A DNA stretch of 64,000 nt from Petrotoga olearia DSM 13574 (GCF_002895525.1 NZ_AZRL01000022.1:124001-188000); one strand, 5' to 3'; positions 9,922 through 19,265 are shown, counted from the stretch's first letter. The notes: generated from the letters alone by a model not told the origin. A program made the numbers and translations.

Positions 9922-11042
9922 CTTTCTTCACCACTTGTTTTTAGGAGTTCGTTGAAAATACTTGTTACTATCTGTTTTTCCTCAAAAGAGAGTTTTTGAT
10001 TTTTGACCTCTTGGTAAAACAATTCGAAAAGATCAACTGGTGATATTTTCTTTATGTTATAATCTTTGGTCTTTATTTCATCATTTGTTTTTAAATTAGG
10101 AAAATCAAGGGATAGAACATTTGGGAATTTAGCTCTCAATTTGTTTATAGCATCATAAACAGGCTTAGAATTTTCTAATATTATTTGAAGATAATCATCT
10201 GAACTCTCCGTTTTCATTATGTCATCAAAATATCCTCTTATCACCTTCATATCTTTGGCAGTATTAAAGCTCAATTTTTCAACTTTTATACTTCCCTTTT
10301 CTTTCATTTCTACTAGATTCATCCCTTTTTCATGGTCTACTTCACTGAATGAGTACTTTAAAAGAGAACCTGAATAATATATATTTTTGATCTTTTGAGG
10401 TCTATGAAGATGTCCAAGGGCAACGTAATCAAATTTATCAAAAATCGAAGGATCAATATATTCGCTTCCTCCAATTGATAAAGGCCTTTCGGATTCGCTA
10501 TTCAATCCACCCATTATGTATTCATGAGCTATCAATACGTTTCTTTCATCTTCATTCACATTAATACTATCTATGTAATGCTTCAAAAGCTGGGTTTTAT
10601 TTTCAAAATTTATCTTAAATATATCACTGGCTTTTTGGGGATCAACATATGGAAGCATAAAAAAATTAACGAGACCAAACTCGTCTTTAAAGGTGACCTT
10701 TTTAACTTCTTTTTTTAAAGTACCTTCGATATAAAGGTTCATATTAGAGAGTATGCCGTTTAAGAACTCAAGCCTTTCATCGCTATCGTGATTTCCCGAG
10801 ATTATAAATGTGGGAATTTTTAATTCGAGAACAATTTTAGAGAGTACTTCGTTCAATAGATTAATTGCTTCTGAAGGGGGGATACCTCTATCGTATAAAT
10901 CTCCTGATATCAATAGTCCATCTGGTGGAGTCTCTGATAAATATGCCAAAAAATTATCTAATACATATTTTTGATCCTGAGTCATATAATTGGAATATAT
11001 TATCTTTCCAAGATGCCAATCTGCAGTATGAATAAATTTCAT
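9918..11042 (-). CDS. sbcD: Exonuclease SbcD (Mre11-like nuclease subunit)
   Basis: Mn-dependent nuclease partner of SbcC. All calcineurin-like phosphoesterase motifs are present in order: ADWHLGK (metal ligands Asp and His), GDLYDRG, SGNHD, a central HEYIMGG and ALGHLHRPQ. The ATG follows GGAGGTCACC. It is first in a two-gene minus-strand unit with sbcC. The C-terminal tail after ~residue 300 is helical and probably docks onto SbcC. Confidence 0.95.
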   Translation of the reverse strand: MKFIHTADWHLGKIIYSNYMTQDQKYVLDNFLAYLSETPPDGLLISGDLYDRGIPPSEAINLLNEVLSKIVLELKIPTFIISGNHDSDERLEFLNGILSNMNLYIEGTLKKEVKKVTFKDEFGLVNFFMLPYVDPQKASDIFKINFENKTQLLKHYIDSINVNEDERNVLIAHEYIMGGLNSESERPLSIGGSEYIDPSIFDKFDYVALGHLHRPQKIKNIYYSGSLLKYSFSEVDHEKGMNLVEMKEKGSIKVEKLSFNTAKDMKVIRGYFDDIMKTESSDDYLQIILENSKPVYDAINKLRAKFPNVLSLDFPNLKTNDEIKTKDYNIKKISPVDLFELFYQEVKNQKLSFEEKQIVTSIFNELLKTSGEER

Positions 11043-11090
11043 GGTGACCTCCGAATACCTAAATAATTAGATCTTCTACCATTAGATCTA

Positions 11091-11114
11091 AAAAAGGGAT
11101 GCAAGTTGCATCCC
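11091..11114 (-). terminator. Terminator of the ferritin-like gene
   Basis: Read on the minus strand, GGGATGCAA and TTGCATCCC form a tight hairpin followed by six T. It lies 16-40 bases beyond the stop of the ferritin-like gene and ahead of sbcD. Confidence 0.8.
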
Positions 11115-11129
11115 TCCTGTTTAAATCTT

Positions 11130-11636
11130 TCAATACAATGGTTCAACATCCATGTGTTCCCAATAATCTTTGGATATTTTTTGATAGAGTGTATAAATCC
11201 TATCTCTATGGTCTTTTTCCCATTCGGCTAGATGATTCAGAATCTTTTTTAACTCATCGTCTTCAACACTTTCAGCAGCCTTGTTATAGAAATTCATAAA
11301 ATCTTCTTCGATAAGATAAGCCATTCTTAATACCGGTATATCGGATTTTACGGCAGTAAAATCGCCCCCGTAAACAATTTCTTGGACAGCTCTTTTGGAA
11401 AAAGATTGCCCCACGTCAGTGGGTTGTGAGAAATGTACATAATCGTGACTTTTTACATCTTTTATAAGATTACTTATATAATCTACGTGACCTTTCTCCA
11501 TCTTACTTAAATCTTCAAAGGTTTCCTTAACCTGTTGAATCTTCACAGTTTTTGCTTTTGATTCGTAAAATTGCATTCCTTCTGTTTCTTTTGACAAAGC
11601 ATATTCTAATATACCAAGAGCCTTTTTTTGATTCAA
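11130..11636 (-). CDS. Ferritin-like / rubrerythrin-type diiron protein
   Basis: Probable four-helix-bundle diiron protein for oxidative-stress defence. Helix 1 has E-T-E-G-M-Q-F-Y, helix 2 an ExxH (EKGH), helix 3 an EEDFMNFY and helix 4 a second ExxH (EKDH). This is the E...ExxH...E...ExxH ligand pattern of rubrerythrin-like proteins. No rubredoxin-type CxxC is present. The start is a TTG at 11636, 6 nt behind GGAGGTG. The upstream TTG (11651) overlaps the ribosome binding site itself. That gives 168 aa. A leader repeat lies just upstream. The exact subfamily and substrate are not known. Confidence 0.8.
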   Translation of the reverse strand: MNQKKALGILEYALSKETEGMQFYESKAKTVKIQQVKETFEDLSKMEKGHVDYISNLIKDVKSHDYVHFSQPTDVGQSFSKRAVQEIVYGGDFTAVKSDIPVLRMAYLIEEDFMNFYNKAAESVEDDELKKILNHLAEWEKDHRDRIYTLYQKISKDYWEHMDVEPLY

Positions 11637-11666
11637 AGAAAACACCTCCAACTGTTATTTTGAATA

Positions 11667-11712
11667 ATATCTTTAGAAACTCTAAAACTTGTTTTAGCAC
11701 CCCTTCGCCCCG
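11667..11712 (-). repeat. Leader repeat, copy upstream of the ferritin-like gene
   Basis: On the minus strand, GGGGCGAAGGGGTGCTAA continues as AACAAGTTTTAGAGTTTC and TAAAGATATT. This is the long-tail version of the family, whose tail contains the inverted repeat TTTAGA-GTT-TCTAAA. It lies 31 nt before the gene start, in the gene's orientation. Confidence 0.65.
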
Positions 11713-11727
11713 CAATTCGTTCGCCCA

Positions 11728-12315
11728 TCATTTTGAATACTCTACATAAATGTAAGGTATAAGGATAAATTCTAAAATAACTGATAAATAAAGTCCAACA
11801 ACAGGGATTATTCCCAAAAGAAAAATAACCAGTAAAACTAGAAATATTTGTAAAAAGTTTTCTCCTTTAAAAACGAAAGAAAAACTCCTTTTCATAGAAT
11901 CAGTTACTGAAAGGTTGTCAACGACCAAAGCACACGGTGAAAAAATTAGGAAAAGAGCTAATATTAATCCTGGAATAACAAAAGCTAAGGTTCCGAGAGA
12001 TATCAGAAAACCAACTACAATAGAGAGCACGATTATCTCTAAGAGAAGTTGACTAATTTGTGAATAGCTTTTTTTAAGATCTATTTCTTCACCTTTTTTA
12101 TATTGGTCAAAAAAGATGGTTGTCCAAGCGAAGAAAAAAACTGTAATGATACCAATAATAATAGAAGATACGAAATTAGCTATGGGACCTATAAATCCCA
12201 CTAAATCGAAAAGCAAAGATAAAATAATTCCGATAAAGACAGGTATAAGTATGATAGGATTTTTACCAACTATTTTAAATGGTTCTGTAAAAACTTTACC
12301 TAGATTTATTCTCAC
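11728..12315 (-). CDS. Conserved multi-pass membrane protein, function unknown
   Basis: 195 residues, mostly hydrophobic, with about five or six predicted helices. It has Gly/Pro-rich turns such as LVGFIGPIANF and FVIPGLILALFLIF, and an acidic-basic loop YKKGEEIDLKKSYSQ. The shape recalls DUF4013- or GDPD-membrane-domain-like proteins, but no motif decides it. I chose the GTG at 12315, 7 nt behind GGAGGGG. The GTG at 12345 lies upstream of that site. It directly follows the CDF exporter gene and may be co-transcribed with it. Confidence 0.65.
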   Translation of the reverse strand: MRINLGKVFTEPFKIVGKNPIILIPVFIGIILSLLFDLVGFIGPIANFVSSIIIGIITVFFFAWTTIFFDQYKKGEEIDLKKSYSQISQLLLEIIVLSIVVGFLISLGTLAFVIPGLILALFLIFSPCALVVDNLSVTDSMKRSFSFVFKGENFLQIFLVLLVIFLLGIIPVVGLYLSVILEFILIPYIYVEYSK

Positions 12316-12345
12316 TTGTATTCCCCCCTCCAATTTTGAAGACAC

Positions 12346-13245
12346 TTATTTAATTTTTTCTTCTTCTAAACATCTATTTTTTTCAAATTGCAAAGTCGTA
12401 TGATTGATTTCAAATTCTTCTTTTAAAACTTTGTTTAATTCATCTATACAATCATCCAACTCATAATTATCTTGGTTAAACTTTTCTCGGAGCCTTATAT
12501 GGGCTTCCATATATTTGTCTTTTCCATCGGTTGTCCAAATGTGGATATGGTGAACATCTTTTACGAAATCGAATTGTTCCAACTTTGTTTTCAGCTTATC
12601 AATTTCAATATCAGTTGGAGTTCCTTGTAGTAATATATTTATAGTATTCTTAAGTAGTGGTATACTTTCTATAAATATATACCCGCTTATCATAAGAGTG
12701 AATATAGCATCAATAATGTAAAGTTTTTGATAAATGATCAAAAATGCCCCAATGATTACAAATATAGACGAAATAGTATCGCTCAGGACATGGATAAAAG
12801 TGGCTTTGATATTTAGATTCGTTTTTGAACCAGAATGTAATAAATAAGCGGTTGTTAGATTTCCTGTTAAACCAATAAAAGCAACTGTTAGCATTATGTT
12901 ACCTTGTATGATCGATGGATTTGATAATTTATTAATACCTTCAATAAGTAAATAAACAGCAATAACCATTAATATTTCTGTATTTACAAAAGCGGCAAGT
13001 GTCTCCACCCTTTTATAACCATATGTTCTTTTTGGGTCTCGTTCCTTTTTTGACAAAACTCTTGCGATATAACTTATAAAAATTGCAGAAGTATCGTTCA
13101 AATTATGTATAGCATCCGATAACAAAGCTAAACTGTTTGAAAAGATTCCACCCAATATTTCGGCTATGGTTATACCAAAATTCAGTATAACTGACAGAAG
13201 AAGCTTAAAGTCCAGAGCCTTTTCTTCTTCATGATTTAGATCCAT
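12346..13245 (-). CDS. Cation diffusion facilitator family metal exporter
   Basis: CzcD/ZitB-type transporter that exports Zn2+ or a similar divalent ion in exchange for protons. About six transmembrane helices are visible. The metal-site motif in helix 2 is D44-AI-H47-NLN-D51. The matching HVLSD is in helix 5. A cytoplasmic C-terminal domain carries His-rich strands (VHHIHIWT, MEAHI). At 299 aa it is full length. The substrate metal cannot be assigned from sequence. Confidence 0.9.
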   Translation of the reverse strand: MDLNHEEEKALDFKLLLSVILNFGITIAEILGGIFSNSLALLSDAIHNLNDTSAIFISYIARVLSKKERDPKRTYGYKRVETLAAFVNTEILMVIAVYLLIEGINKLSNPSIIQGNIMLTVAFIGLTGNLTTAYLLHSGSKTNLNIKATFIHVLSDTISSIFVIIGAFLIIYQKLYIIDAIFTLMISGYIFIESIPLLKNTINILLQGTPTDIEIDKLKTKLEQFDFVKDVHHIHIWTTDGKDKYMEAHIRLREKFNQDNYELDDCIDELNKVLKEEFEINHTTLQFEKNRCLEEEKIK

Positions 13246-13256
13246 AAAACCATCCT

Positions 13257-13781
13257 CTATTTTGTTGGAAATTCACTTGACTCATAAACATATATACCGT
13301 TTTCATATTTTGAATATTTCCAGTTTGGGAAGGCCCATTGATTTGAAATTACTTTTGCTTCAGGCTTGAGTTCTTTTTTTAACTTATTTTCTAGTTCATT
13401 CATCGCAAAATCCACTTGAAAAACTGTAATAATATCAAATTTAGACAAATCTGCTTTCCAAAAGTTTTTCCAATGAATGAATGCTTTTCCTTTTAAACCC
13501 GCTCTCCTAATATTTATTTTTGAAATCAAAACTAGCAAAGGATTTATCTCAAAACCATGAGCTTGTATACCTTTTCTAGCAAAAGCAATGACAACACGTC
13601 CATCTCCGGAACCCAAATCTGCTGAAATCTCTTCTCCTTTTAATTCGGCCAGTTCCAACATCTTTTCAACATCTTTTTTTCTACTTGGATCGAATATTGC
13701 ACCTTTCAATGAAAAAGGGATTATCCAGAAAAAGAGTAAATAGAATAGTAATAAAGCTAAAATTATAGAAAATACCCACAT
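13257..13781 (-). CDS. Membrane-anchored class I SAM-dependent methyltransferase
   Basis: A single N-terminal transmembrane helix (about residues 2-24) is followed by a Rossmann methyltransferase core. Motif I is DLGSGDGRV, with an acidic residue after strand 2 (HGFEINP) and a motif IV-like DIITVFQVD. The substrate is unknown. The small size (174 aa) and N-terminal anchor suggest a membrane-associated target such as a lipid or quinone, which is inference only. It lies 11 nt upstream of the CDF exporter on the same strand. Confidence 0.75.
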   Translation of the reverse strand: MWVFSIILALLLFYLLFFWIIPFSLKGAIFDPSRKKDVEKMLELAELKGEEISADLGSGDGRVVIAFARKGIQAHGFEINPLLVLISKINIRRAGLKGKAFIHWKNFWKADLSKFDIITVFQVDFAMNELENKLKKELKPEAKVISNQWAFPNWKYSKYENGIYVYESSEFPTK

Positions 13782-13820
13782 GCTTTCTCCTTCATCTTAA
13801 TAAACTATATAGTGAGCTTA

Positions 13821-14312
13821 TCATCTTTTGTACTTTGTTACTTCTCGCAAGAACGTTTTTCTTTTTTCTTTGTCAGCTTCTTTTTCAACACCTACTGGGG
13901 GATTCCCGTCTATTACTCCTAATATACCCCTTCCTTGATCACTTTCAGCTACAATTATTTGGAGAGGATTTGCTGTTGCAGCAAAAATACTAAGTACTTC
14001 TTGAACATTCAATAGTTGATTTTTAATATTTATTGGGAAACCGTTTTTCATAATTAATACAAAGCAATGACCTGCTCCTATCTTTTGAGCGTTATCGATA
14101 GCTACTTTAATTAATTCATCGTCGTTCCCATCGTATCTTACAAGACGCGGACCAGAGGCTTCGTTGAACGCTAAACCAAATTTTAAAGAAGGATTCGTTG
14201 TAACTATACTTTCATAGATATCTTCTACAGTTTTAATGAAATGTGATTGCCCTACTATTATATTCGTATCTTCAGGAATTAATAACTGTACAACATCGAG
14301 TTTTAAATCCAT
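13821..14312 (-). CDS. DUF355 / adenosine-specific kinase-like protein
   Basis: 163-residue protein that I recognise as the DUF355 family (Pfam name Adenosine_kin), shared by archaea and thermophilic bacteria. Conserved-looking stretches are [51 protein letters not shown] and RGILGVIDG. The kinase name rests on a structural study as I remember it and should not be taken as an assay result. The ATG follows AGGAGGTGAAAG. Confidence 0.8.
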   Translation of the reverse strand: MDLKLDVVQLLIPEDTNIIVGQSHFIKTVEDIYESIVTTNPSLKFGLAFNEASGPRLVRYDGNDDELIKVAIDNAQKIGAGHCFVLIMKNGFPINIKNQLLNVQEVLSIFAATANPLQIIVAESDQGRGILGVIDGNPPVGVEKEADKEKRKTFLREVTKYKR

Positions 14313-14343
14313 CTTTCACCTCCTGATTATTTTTTGAAATAGT

Positions 14344-14362
14344 GTTTCTAGAAATTCTAAAA
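14344..14362 (-). repeat. Partial leader-repeat tail upstream of the DUF355 gene
   Basis: TTAGAATTTCTAGAAACA on the minus strand resembles the inverted-repeat tail of the leader family (TTTAGAGTTTCTAAAGA). The GC-rich head is absent. It lies 32 nt before the gene start. This is a weak match and could be a chance AT-rich palindrome. Confidence 0.35.
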
Positions 14363-14365
14363 AAA

Positions 14366-14836
14366 TCAGTCTCTTTTATACAATCCTACAATTTCTGCCT
14401 TTTCTATTATATGACCTTCCATAGCTTTCAATAAATCTTCTTTTTTGGTATTTTGAGGTAAATCCAACGTTGTATCTAATGCATAAAGTTTAAAATGGTA
14501 ATGGTGAACTCCATGTCCAACAGGAGGGCAAGGGCCCATGTATCCAGTTTGATGAGCACTGTTTTTCCCTTGATTTAATGAAAGCGGATTAGTTACAGAG
14601 TATTCTTTTGGGATCCTTTCAGGAATCTCTTCAACTAACTCAATGTTCCATGCTACCCAATGCACAAAGGTCCCCATGGGAGCATCTGGATCGTCCATTA
14701 TCAACGCCAAAGATTTCGCTTTTTCGGGAATTCCTTCGATTAACAATATAGGGCTGATATCCCTACCCTCGCAAGTATAAGTACTTGGAATATAATCGTT
14801 GTTTTTAAAAACTGGTGAGGAAATTTTTAAAGCCAT
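14366..14836 (-). CDS. YbhB/YbcL family Raf-kinase-inhibitor-like (PEBP) protein
   Basis: Bacterial phosphatidylethanolamine-binding-protein fold. Family motifs are clear: CEGRDISP near the N-terminus, MDDPDAPMGTFVHWVAWNI and a C-terminal HHYHFKLYALD. The length of 156 aa is normal and no signal peptide is seen, so it is probably cytoplasmic. The cellular role of the bacterial family is poorly known. The ATG follows GGAGGG. Confidence 0.9.
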   Translation of the reverse strand: MALKISSPVFKNNDYIPSTYTCEGRDISPILLIEGIPEKAKSLALIMDDPDAPMGTFVHWVAWNIELVEEIPERIPKEYSVTNPLSLNQGKNSAHQTGYMGPCPPVGHGVHHYHFKLYALDTTLDLPQNTKKEDLLKAMEGHIIEKAEIVGLYKRD

Positions 14837-14958
14837 ATAGATTTCCCTCCTTCTACCGATAATTTAAAAGCAACTAACAACTAAAAAATGTACATTATAA
14901 TTATACCATAAAAAAACTATACTTCTGATGTCTTTAATCAAACTACTACTTTTATCAG

Positions 14959-15549
14959 TTATTTCCCTTTTCTAGTGAGTTTATTTCTAAATTTGAAATT
15001 AACGTTTTGTGGAGGAAAAATTCCCTTGTTGATACCACGAACTTCTTCGATTGAATAAAATGCATTTGGATTGAACTCATTAACTATATCGATAATCTTT
15101 TTTAAATCTTTCCTCCTAACCACACTGTAGATAATTTTCACAGGTCCTTTAGATCCTTCCGCATCTATACTCGTCACTCCAAAACCCTCTTTATTCAAAT
15201 AATCAACTAAAGGTTGGGCTTCTTTATTGGTTATGACACGTACTAAATTTACTCCAATAGCTATTTTCTCTTCCAAAAAAGCCCCCAGATAGTTTCCAGT
15301 AGCGAATCCCAAGGCATAAGCGATCGCATAAAGAGGTTTATCCAAATTATTCATAACTTGAGAAATAGCTATAAGCCATACCATTATTTCAAAAAATCCT
15401 AGTACCGATGCCCAAAACTTGATCCCTTTCGAGACAAAGATGATCCTTATTGTCATCAGACTTACATCACAAAGCCTCATGGCAAAAATTATAATGGGAA
15501 AGATTACCAGGGAAAAAAAGGTAGAATCCACAAAAGAAGAAACTTGCAC
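14959..15549 (-). CDS. UPF0316 / DUF2179 family membrane protein
   Basis: Three N-terminal transmembrane helices (about residues 10-80) with the motif MRLCDVSLMTIRIIFVSKG, then a cytoplasmic DUF2179 domain (GFGVTSIDAEGSKGPVKIIYSVV). The combination matches the UPF0316 family, whose function is unknown. The start is GTG at 15549, behind AAAGGAGTG. It ends an otherwise loosely spaced minus-strand group and diverges from the exported-protein pair. Confidence 0.83.
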   Translation of the reverse strand: MQVSSFVDSTFFSLVIFPIIIFAMRLCDVSLMTIRIIFVSKGIKFWASVLGFFEIMVWLIAISQVMNNLDKPLYAIAYALGFATGNYLGAFLEEKIAIGVNLVRVITNKEAQPLVDYLNKEGFGVTSIDAEGSKGPVKIIYSVVRRKDLKKIIDIVNEFNPNAFYSIEEVRGINKGIFPPQNVNFKFRNKLTRKGK

Positions 15550-15614
15550 TATATCTTCACTCCTTTTAATGTTGATTATTTTTTGTTAATTCAAAATATC
15601 TTATCATATTTAGA

Positions 15615-15623
15615 TGATATAAT
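15615..15623 (+). promoter_or_regulatory. Extended -10 element for the exported-protein pair
   Basis: TGATATAAT with TATAAT at 15618-15623, 40 nt before the TTG start. No good -35 hexamer is seen at the usual distance. Confidence 0.5.
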
Positions 15624-15662
15624 ATAGAAAAATAAATAAAATTTAGGAAAGGAGATAATCTC

Positions 15663-17165
15663 TTGCGAAAAATAATTCTACTTTTTATTTTTTTGAATAT
15701 CTTTAACTTGTTGTTTTCTTTGAATCTTGATTCATTCTTTAAGACTATCGAGCTAGTCAACAGCAAAGAAGAGATTGTGTCATTTTATTTCACTAACAAC
15801 TCCGACAGTAAAATTATTGTACATATTAGTTCGTTTTTAGAAAATTCACTCTTTGAAGTATCTTATCCAAATGAAATTAGTTTACTGCCCTATGAAACAA
15901 AAAAAGCCGATTTTTTAGTTAAAGGTTCGAAATCTACAGAAGGTACTCATATTATTACTTTTTCTGTATCGGTTGAGGATAATTTACCAATCGATTCGAA
16001 GGTATCTAAAATTAGCTTCCCAATTATTATAAAAATTGTGGATTTGAATACTTCGAATATGCAAATTTCTTTAGATATGTATTGTGGTTCCCCCTTTATT
16101 TCAAATAAAGAGAACTTAGGTACTTTTTTCCCGATACGATTATCTAACAATAGCAATTGGGAAATTGATGTTTGGGGAACATTTTCTTTGTATAAATTAA
16201 GTAATAATCATTTGATTTTTCAAAAATCCCTTTTTCAGGACAAATCTATAAATCTTTTACCTCATACTAGCAAAGAAGGCGATATTTTTATCGAAAAATA
16301 TTTAGTTCCCGAAGAATACAAGATTAGAGCAGAGTTATATTATGGTTATAAAGATTATTTTCAAGAAAAATACGTTTATGAGAAAGAATTCAAAATATCA
16401 GAGGATACGTACAAAGAAAGAAAAATGGCTAACATAAATACATATCCTGATCAAATTTATATAAAAATACCTAAACAAATGAGCCCACGAGAGTATATCA
16501 CTACTCCGGTAGAATTTTCTTTGGATATACTTAATAATGATTTTTTAGATATAAACGTTTTTTTGGATTTTGAAAAGCAAGAAAACTTTTTTAATAGAAA
16601 TACTAACTATAAGTATTTATCTATTACATCTAACGAATTTTCAATACCTAAATACCAAAAAGTAGAAGCAAATCTAATAGCAGATTACAGGAGATCAAAT
16701 TTGGTAGAATTAAGGGGTGAATACTACGCTAACTTAAGCCTAATAGGAGAAAACAACGATGAAACTCAAGTGGTGCAAAGTAAAATCAATATTCCAGTGA
16801 TAATAGATTTTGGAGATAATACATATAATTCAGAATTAAACGTATACATAAAAGAGAATAATATTTTAAACAACTTCTATAACAATATAACAATCAGTTT
16901 TGAAATAAAAAATACTGGAAACTCATCTATTAATTATGATATCTACTTGAAAAAATGGAACTCTACCACAAATAGCCAGGTAGGAAACAAAATTATAGTA
17001 AAATCCCAACAACCTCTCTTACCTGGCCAAACAGATGAATTCACAGAAAAATTAGTTACTGAATTAGGAGTGGATGAAATTTTAATAGAGGTTGTTACAA
17101 GTAAAGGTACTGATCCCAGTGAAATAATTAAAGTTGAGAATTACGCACTAAAAATTGATAGATAA
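15663..17165 (+). CDS. Exported protein with repeated beta-sandwich-like regions, function unknown
   Basis: An N-terminal hydrophobic stretch (IILLFIFLNIFNLLFS) looks like a signal peptide. The 500 residues are rich in Asn, Ser, Thr and aromatic residues and contain segments such as VSFYFTNNSDSKIIVHI and ISFEIKNTGNSSINYDIYL. These resemble Ig-like or NEW3/CARDB-type beta sandwiches of cell-envelope proteins. No catalytic motif was seen. The start is TTG behind AAAGGAGA. The next gene begins 20 nt later and encodes a protein with a secretin-type domain, so both probably act in the outer envelope. Confidence 0.6.
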   Translation: MRKIILLFIFLNIFNLLFSLNLDSFFKTIELVNSKEEIVSFYFTNNSDSKIIVHISSFLENSLFEVSYPNEISLLPYETKKADFLVKGSKSTEGTHIITFSVSVEDNLPIDSKVSKISFPIIIKIVDLNTSNMQISLDMYCGSPFISNKENLGTFFPIRLSNNSNWEIDVWGTFSLYKLSNNHLIFQKSLFQDKSINLLPHTSKEGDIFIEKYLVPEEYKIRAELYYGYKDYFQEKYVYEKEFKISEDTYKERKMANINTYPDQIYIKIPKQMSPREYITTPVEFSLDILNNDFLDINVFLDFEKQENFFNRNTNYKYLSITSNEFSIPKYQKVEANLIADYRRSNLVELRGEYYANLSLIGENNDETQVVQSKINIPVIIDFGDNTYNSELNVYIKENNILNNFYNNITISFEIKNTGNSSINYDIYLKKWNSTTNSQVGNKIIVKSQQPLLPGQTDEFTEKLVTELGVDEILIEVVTSKGTDPSEIIKVENYALKIDR

Positions 17166-17185
17166 AATAAGAAAGGTGATAAAAG

Positions 17186-18532
17186 TTGAAAAAAGTTCTA
17201 ATATTAATAATAGTCGTCTTTTCAGCCTCTTTTTACTTTTCAAATATTCACTTAAGTTTTAATGAAACCCCTCTTCAAGAAGTACTACAAAAACTTGAGG
17301 AAGCTAGTGGAAGCATTATTTTAACAAAAACCAATACTTTAGGGAAAATTACAAAGGAAATAAATACTTTAGATTTGGAAAGCGCTTTAGATATTATCTT
17401 ATACTCTACCGACTATGAATACAAAAAAATAGGACATAATTTGTATTTAGTTGGAGATTTCGATTTGATAATTCAAGGATCAGTACAAAATGCTACAGAG
17501 ATTAACTTTGAAAGCTTAGAAGTAACAAAGATATCTAATATACTGATGCTTTTAAACCAGAGAGTTAGAAGAGTCCCCAACTCTAATAGTATAATTTTGT
17601 TTGGTAAAGACGGATTGTCATTTGAAATATTAAATTTATTTAATTTTTTGGAAGATAACGCAGGAGAAAACAAAGTGATCACATATTCATCTTCACATAA
17701 AATTTCAAAAAATGTCTATGATTATTTAATCTTTTTAGAAACAAGCTATAAAAGTTCTCCGCTTGAAAATCAAGATGCTATCGGATTTCTAGAATCAAAC
17801 TTTTCACTTCTTACGGATCTAGAAAAAGTTGAATTTTATGAAAGCTTTGATGTGAATGAATCAGATCTTAACCTTAAAGAAAATATAAACAATTATTATT
17901 TGGTAGAAAAAGACGGAGAATACAGTGTTTTAGTTACTTCGAGGTTTAATCTAGAAAATCTAATAAACGACGAAAAAACAAAAAATGTCTCACATATAAA
18001 AACCTCATTTGGAGTAAGTTACCAATTCTATTCTAACGAAATTATGTCTAATATTTCTTTGCAATTCAACAAATCTTACTTTGATATCTCTTTTGACTTT
18101 AATAACAACTCTAAATTTGCATATGCAACGGAATTGAAAGATAAGGTAAGAATTGGAGCGATCCTGAAAAATGAAGAAGATCAGATAAATATATCTTTTT
18201 TATTAGACGATTACGAAGATTTCAATAATTTTGGTCTATACGGTATTCTTCAGATAAACAGTCAGATAGAAAATCTCAGAAGTATTTTAGTAGATATAAA
18301 CGAATTAAGCTACGATTTAGTGGCTACAAAAACTTATACCTTTGGAGATAAACAAACAATCGAATTGTCTTTATACCCTGGAATTGGCCTCTCAATAAGT
18401 AAGAAAGATCAAGCAACTATATATTTTAATTTCGGCGCGCAGTATTCTTTCCCTTTTCAAAAAAGCGCGGCTTTGTTTTCTTACTTATACCATCAAAGCT
18501 TACACACTATCAGTTTATCAATTGAATTTTAA
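17186..18532 (+). CDS. Exported protein with secretin-type STN domain and possible C-terminal beta barrel
   Basis: A signal peptide (VLILIIVVFSASFYFS) is followed by an STN/N0-like domain (LSFNETPLQEVLQKLEEASG to ~residue 90) as found in secretins and TonB receptors. A region resembling an N1 domain follows (ISNILMLLNQRVRRVPNSNSIILFG). The last ~200 residues alternate polar and hydrophobic residues in short strands and end in phenylalanine, as outer-membrane barrels do. The usual secretin C-terminal core was not recognised, so it is not called PilQ. The start is TTG behind GAAAGGTGAT. It is probably co-transcribed with the preceding exported protein. Confidence 0.55.
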   Translation: MKKVLILIIVVFSASFYFSNIHLSFNETPLQEVLQKLEEASGSIILTKTNTLGKITKEINTLDLESALDIILYSTDYEYKKIGHNLYLVGDFDLIIQGSVQNATEINFESLEVTKISNILMLLNQRVRRVPNSNSIILFGKDGLSFEILNLFNFLEDNAGENKVITYSSSHKISKNVYDYLIFLETSYKSSPLENQDAIGFLESNFSLLTDLEKVEFYESFDVNESDLNLKENINNYYLVEKDGEYSVLVTSRFNLENLINDEKTKNVSHIKTSFGVSYQFYSNEIMSNISLQFNKSYFDISFDFNNNSKFAYATELKDKVRIGAILKNEEDQINISFLLDDYEDFNNFGLYGILQINSQIENLRSILVDINELSYDLVATKTYTFGDKQTIELSLYPGIGLSISKKDQATIYFNFGAQYSFPFQKSAALFSYLYHQSLHTISLSIEF

Positions 18533-18535
18533 CTA

Positions 18536-18564
18536 GGGGCGCTAAAACAATTTTTAAAGACATT
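18536..18564 (+). repeat. Leader repeat, short-tail copy upstream of the response regulator
   Basis: GGGGCGCTAAAACAATTTTT followed by AAAGACATT matches the end of the copy at 46168-46197 closely. The GC-rich head is missing. It lies 26 nt before the response-regulator start, in its orientation. Confidence 0.6.
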
Positions 18565-18590
18565 AATTTTAATTTTGGGGAGGATTACAA

Positions 18591-19265
18591 ATGTTTAGAA
18601 TTCTAGTGGTAGAAGATGATAAAGCAATCTCAAGGCTTTTAGAGTTGGAATTAACTCATGTCGGCTACAACGTAAAAATAGCAAAAGATGGAGATGAGGC
18701 TTTAAAATTCTATGAAAATTTTAAGCCTGATATAATATTATTGGATATAATGTTGCCTATAAGAGATGGATTTGAAGTTGCTGAGGCAATTAGAGACTAT
18801 GACAGTGATATTGGAATAATAATGATCACAGCCAAAGGAGAGTTGGAAAGCAAGGTTAAAGGTTTAAAAAATGCCGATGATTATGTAGTTAAACCTTTTG
18901 AAATAGAAGAAATATTGGCAAGAATAGAGGCTTTGTTAAAAAGAATGGGAAAAACTAAAGAACTAATAAAAGTAGGAGACATTGAGATTTATCCTCAAAA
19001 CATGGAAGTTCTTGTAAACAAAAAAAATGTTCATTTGAGCCTCACGGAATTTAACATACTAAAGTTACTGGCTATCAATAAAAATATAGTTGTCTCAAAA
19101 GAAAAAATCTTAGAAGAGATTTGGGGATACTACGATGAAGAGAACAACAACTTAGTTGAAGTATACATCAATTATTTAAGAAAAAAATTGAAAGATTCCA
19201 CACAAAATATAGAAACTGTGCGAGGTGTTGGTTACGTTATTAGGGAGAAAGAAAGTAAAACATAG
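18591..19265 (+). CDS. OmpR/PhoB-family response regulator
   Basis: Receiver domain with the acidic pair D9/D10, phospho-acceptor D52 (ILLDIMLP), T80 and K101 (VVKPFE). A winged-helix DNA-binding domain follows (LTEFNILKLLA, VEVYINYLRKKL, IETVRGVGYVIR). At 224 aa it is standard. The ATG follows GGGGAGGA. The 3' end overlaps the sensor kinase gene, so the two form one system. The signal and target genes are unknown. Confidence 0.95.
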   Translation: MFRILVVEDDKAISRLLELELTHVGYNVKIAKDGDEALKFYENFKPDIILLDIMLPIRDGFEVAEAIRDYDSDIGIIMITAKGELESKVKGLKNADDYVVKPFEIEEILARIEALLKRMGKTKELIKVGDIEIYPQNMEVLVNKKNVHLSLTEFNILKLLAINKNIVVSKEKILEEIWGYYDEENNNLVEVYINYLRKKLKDSTQNIETVRGVGYVIREKESKT

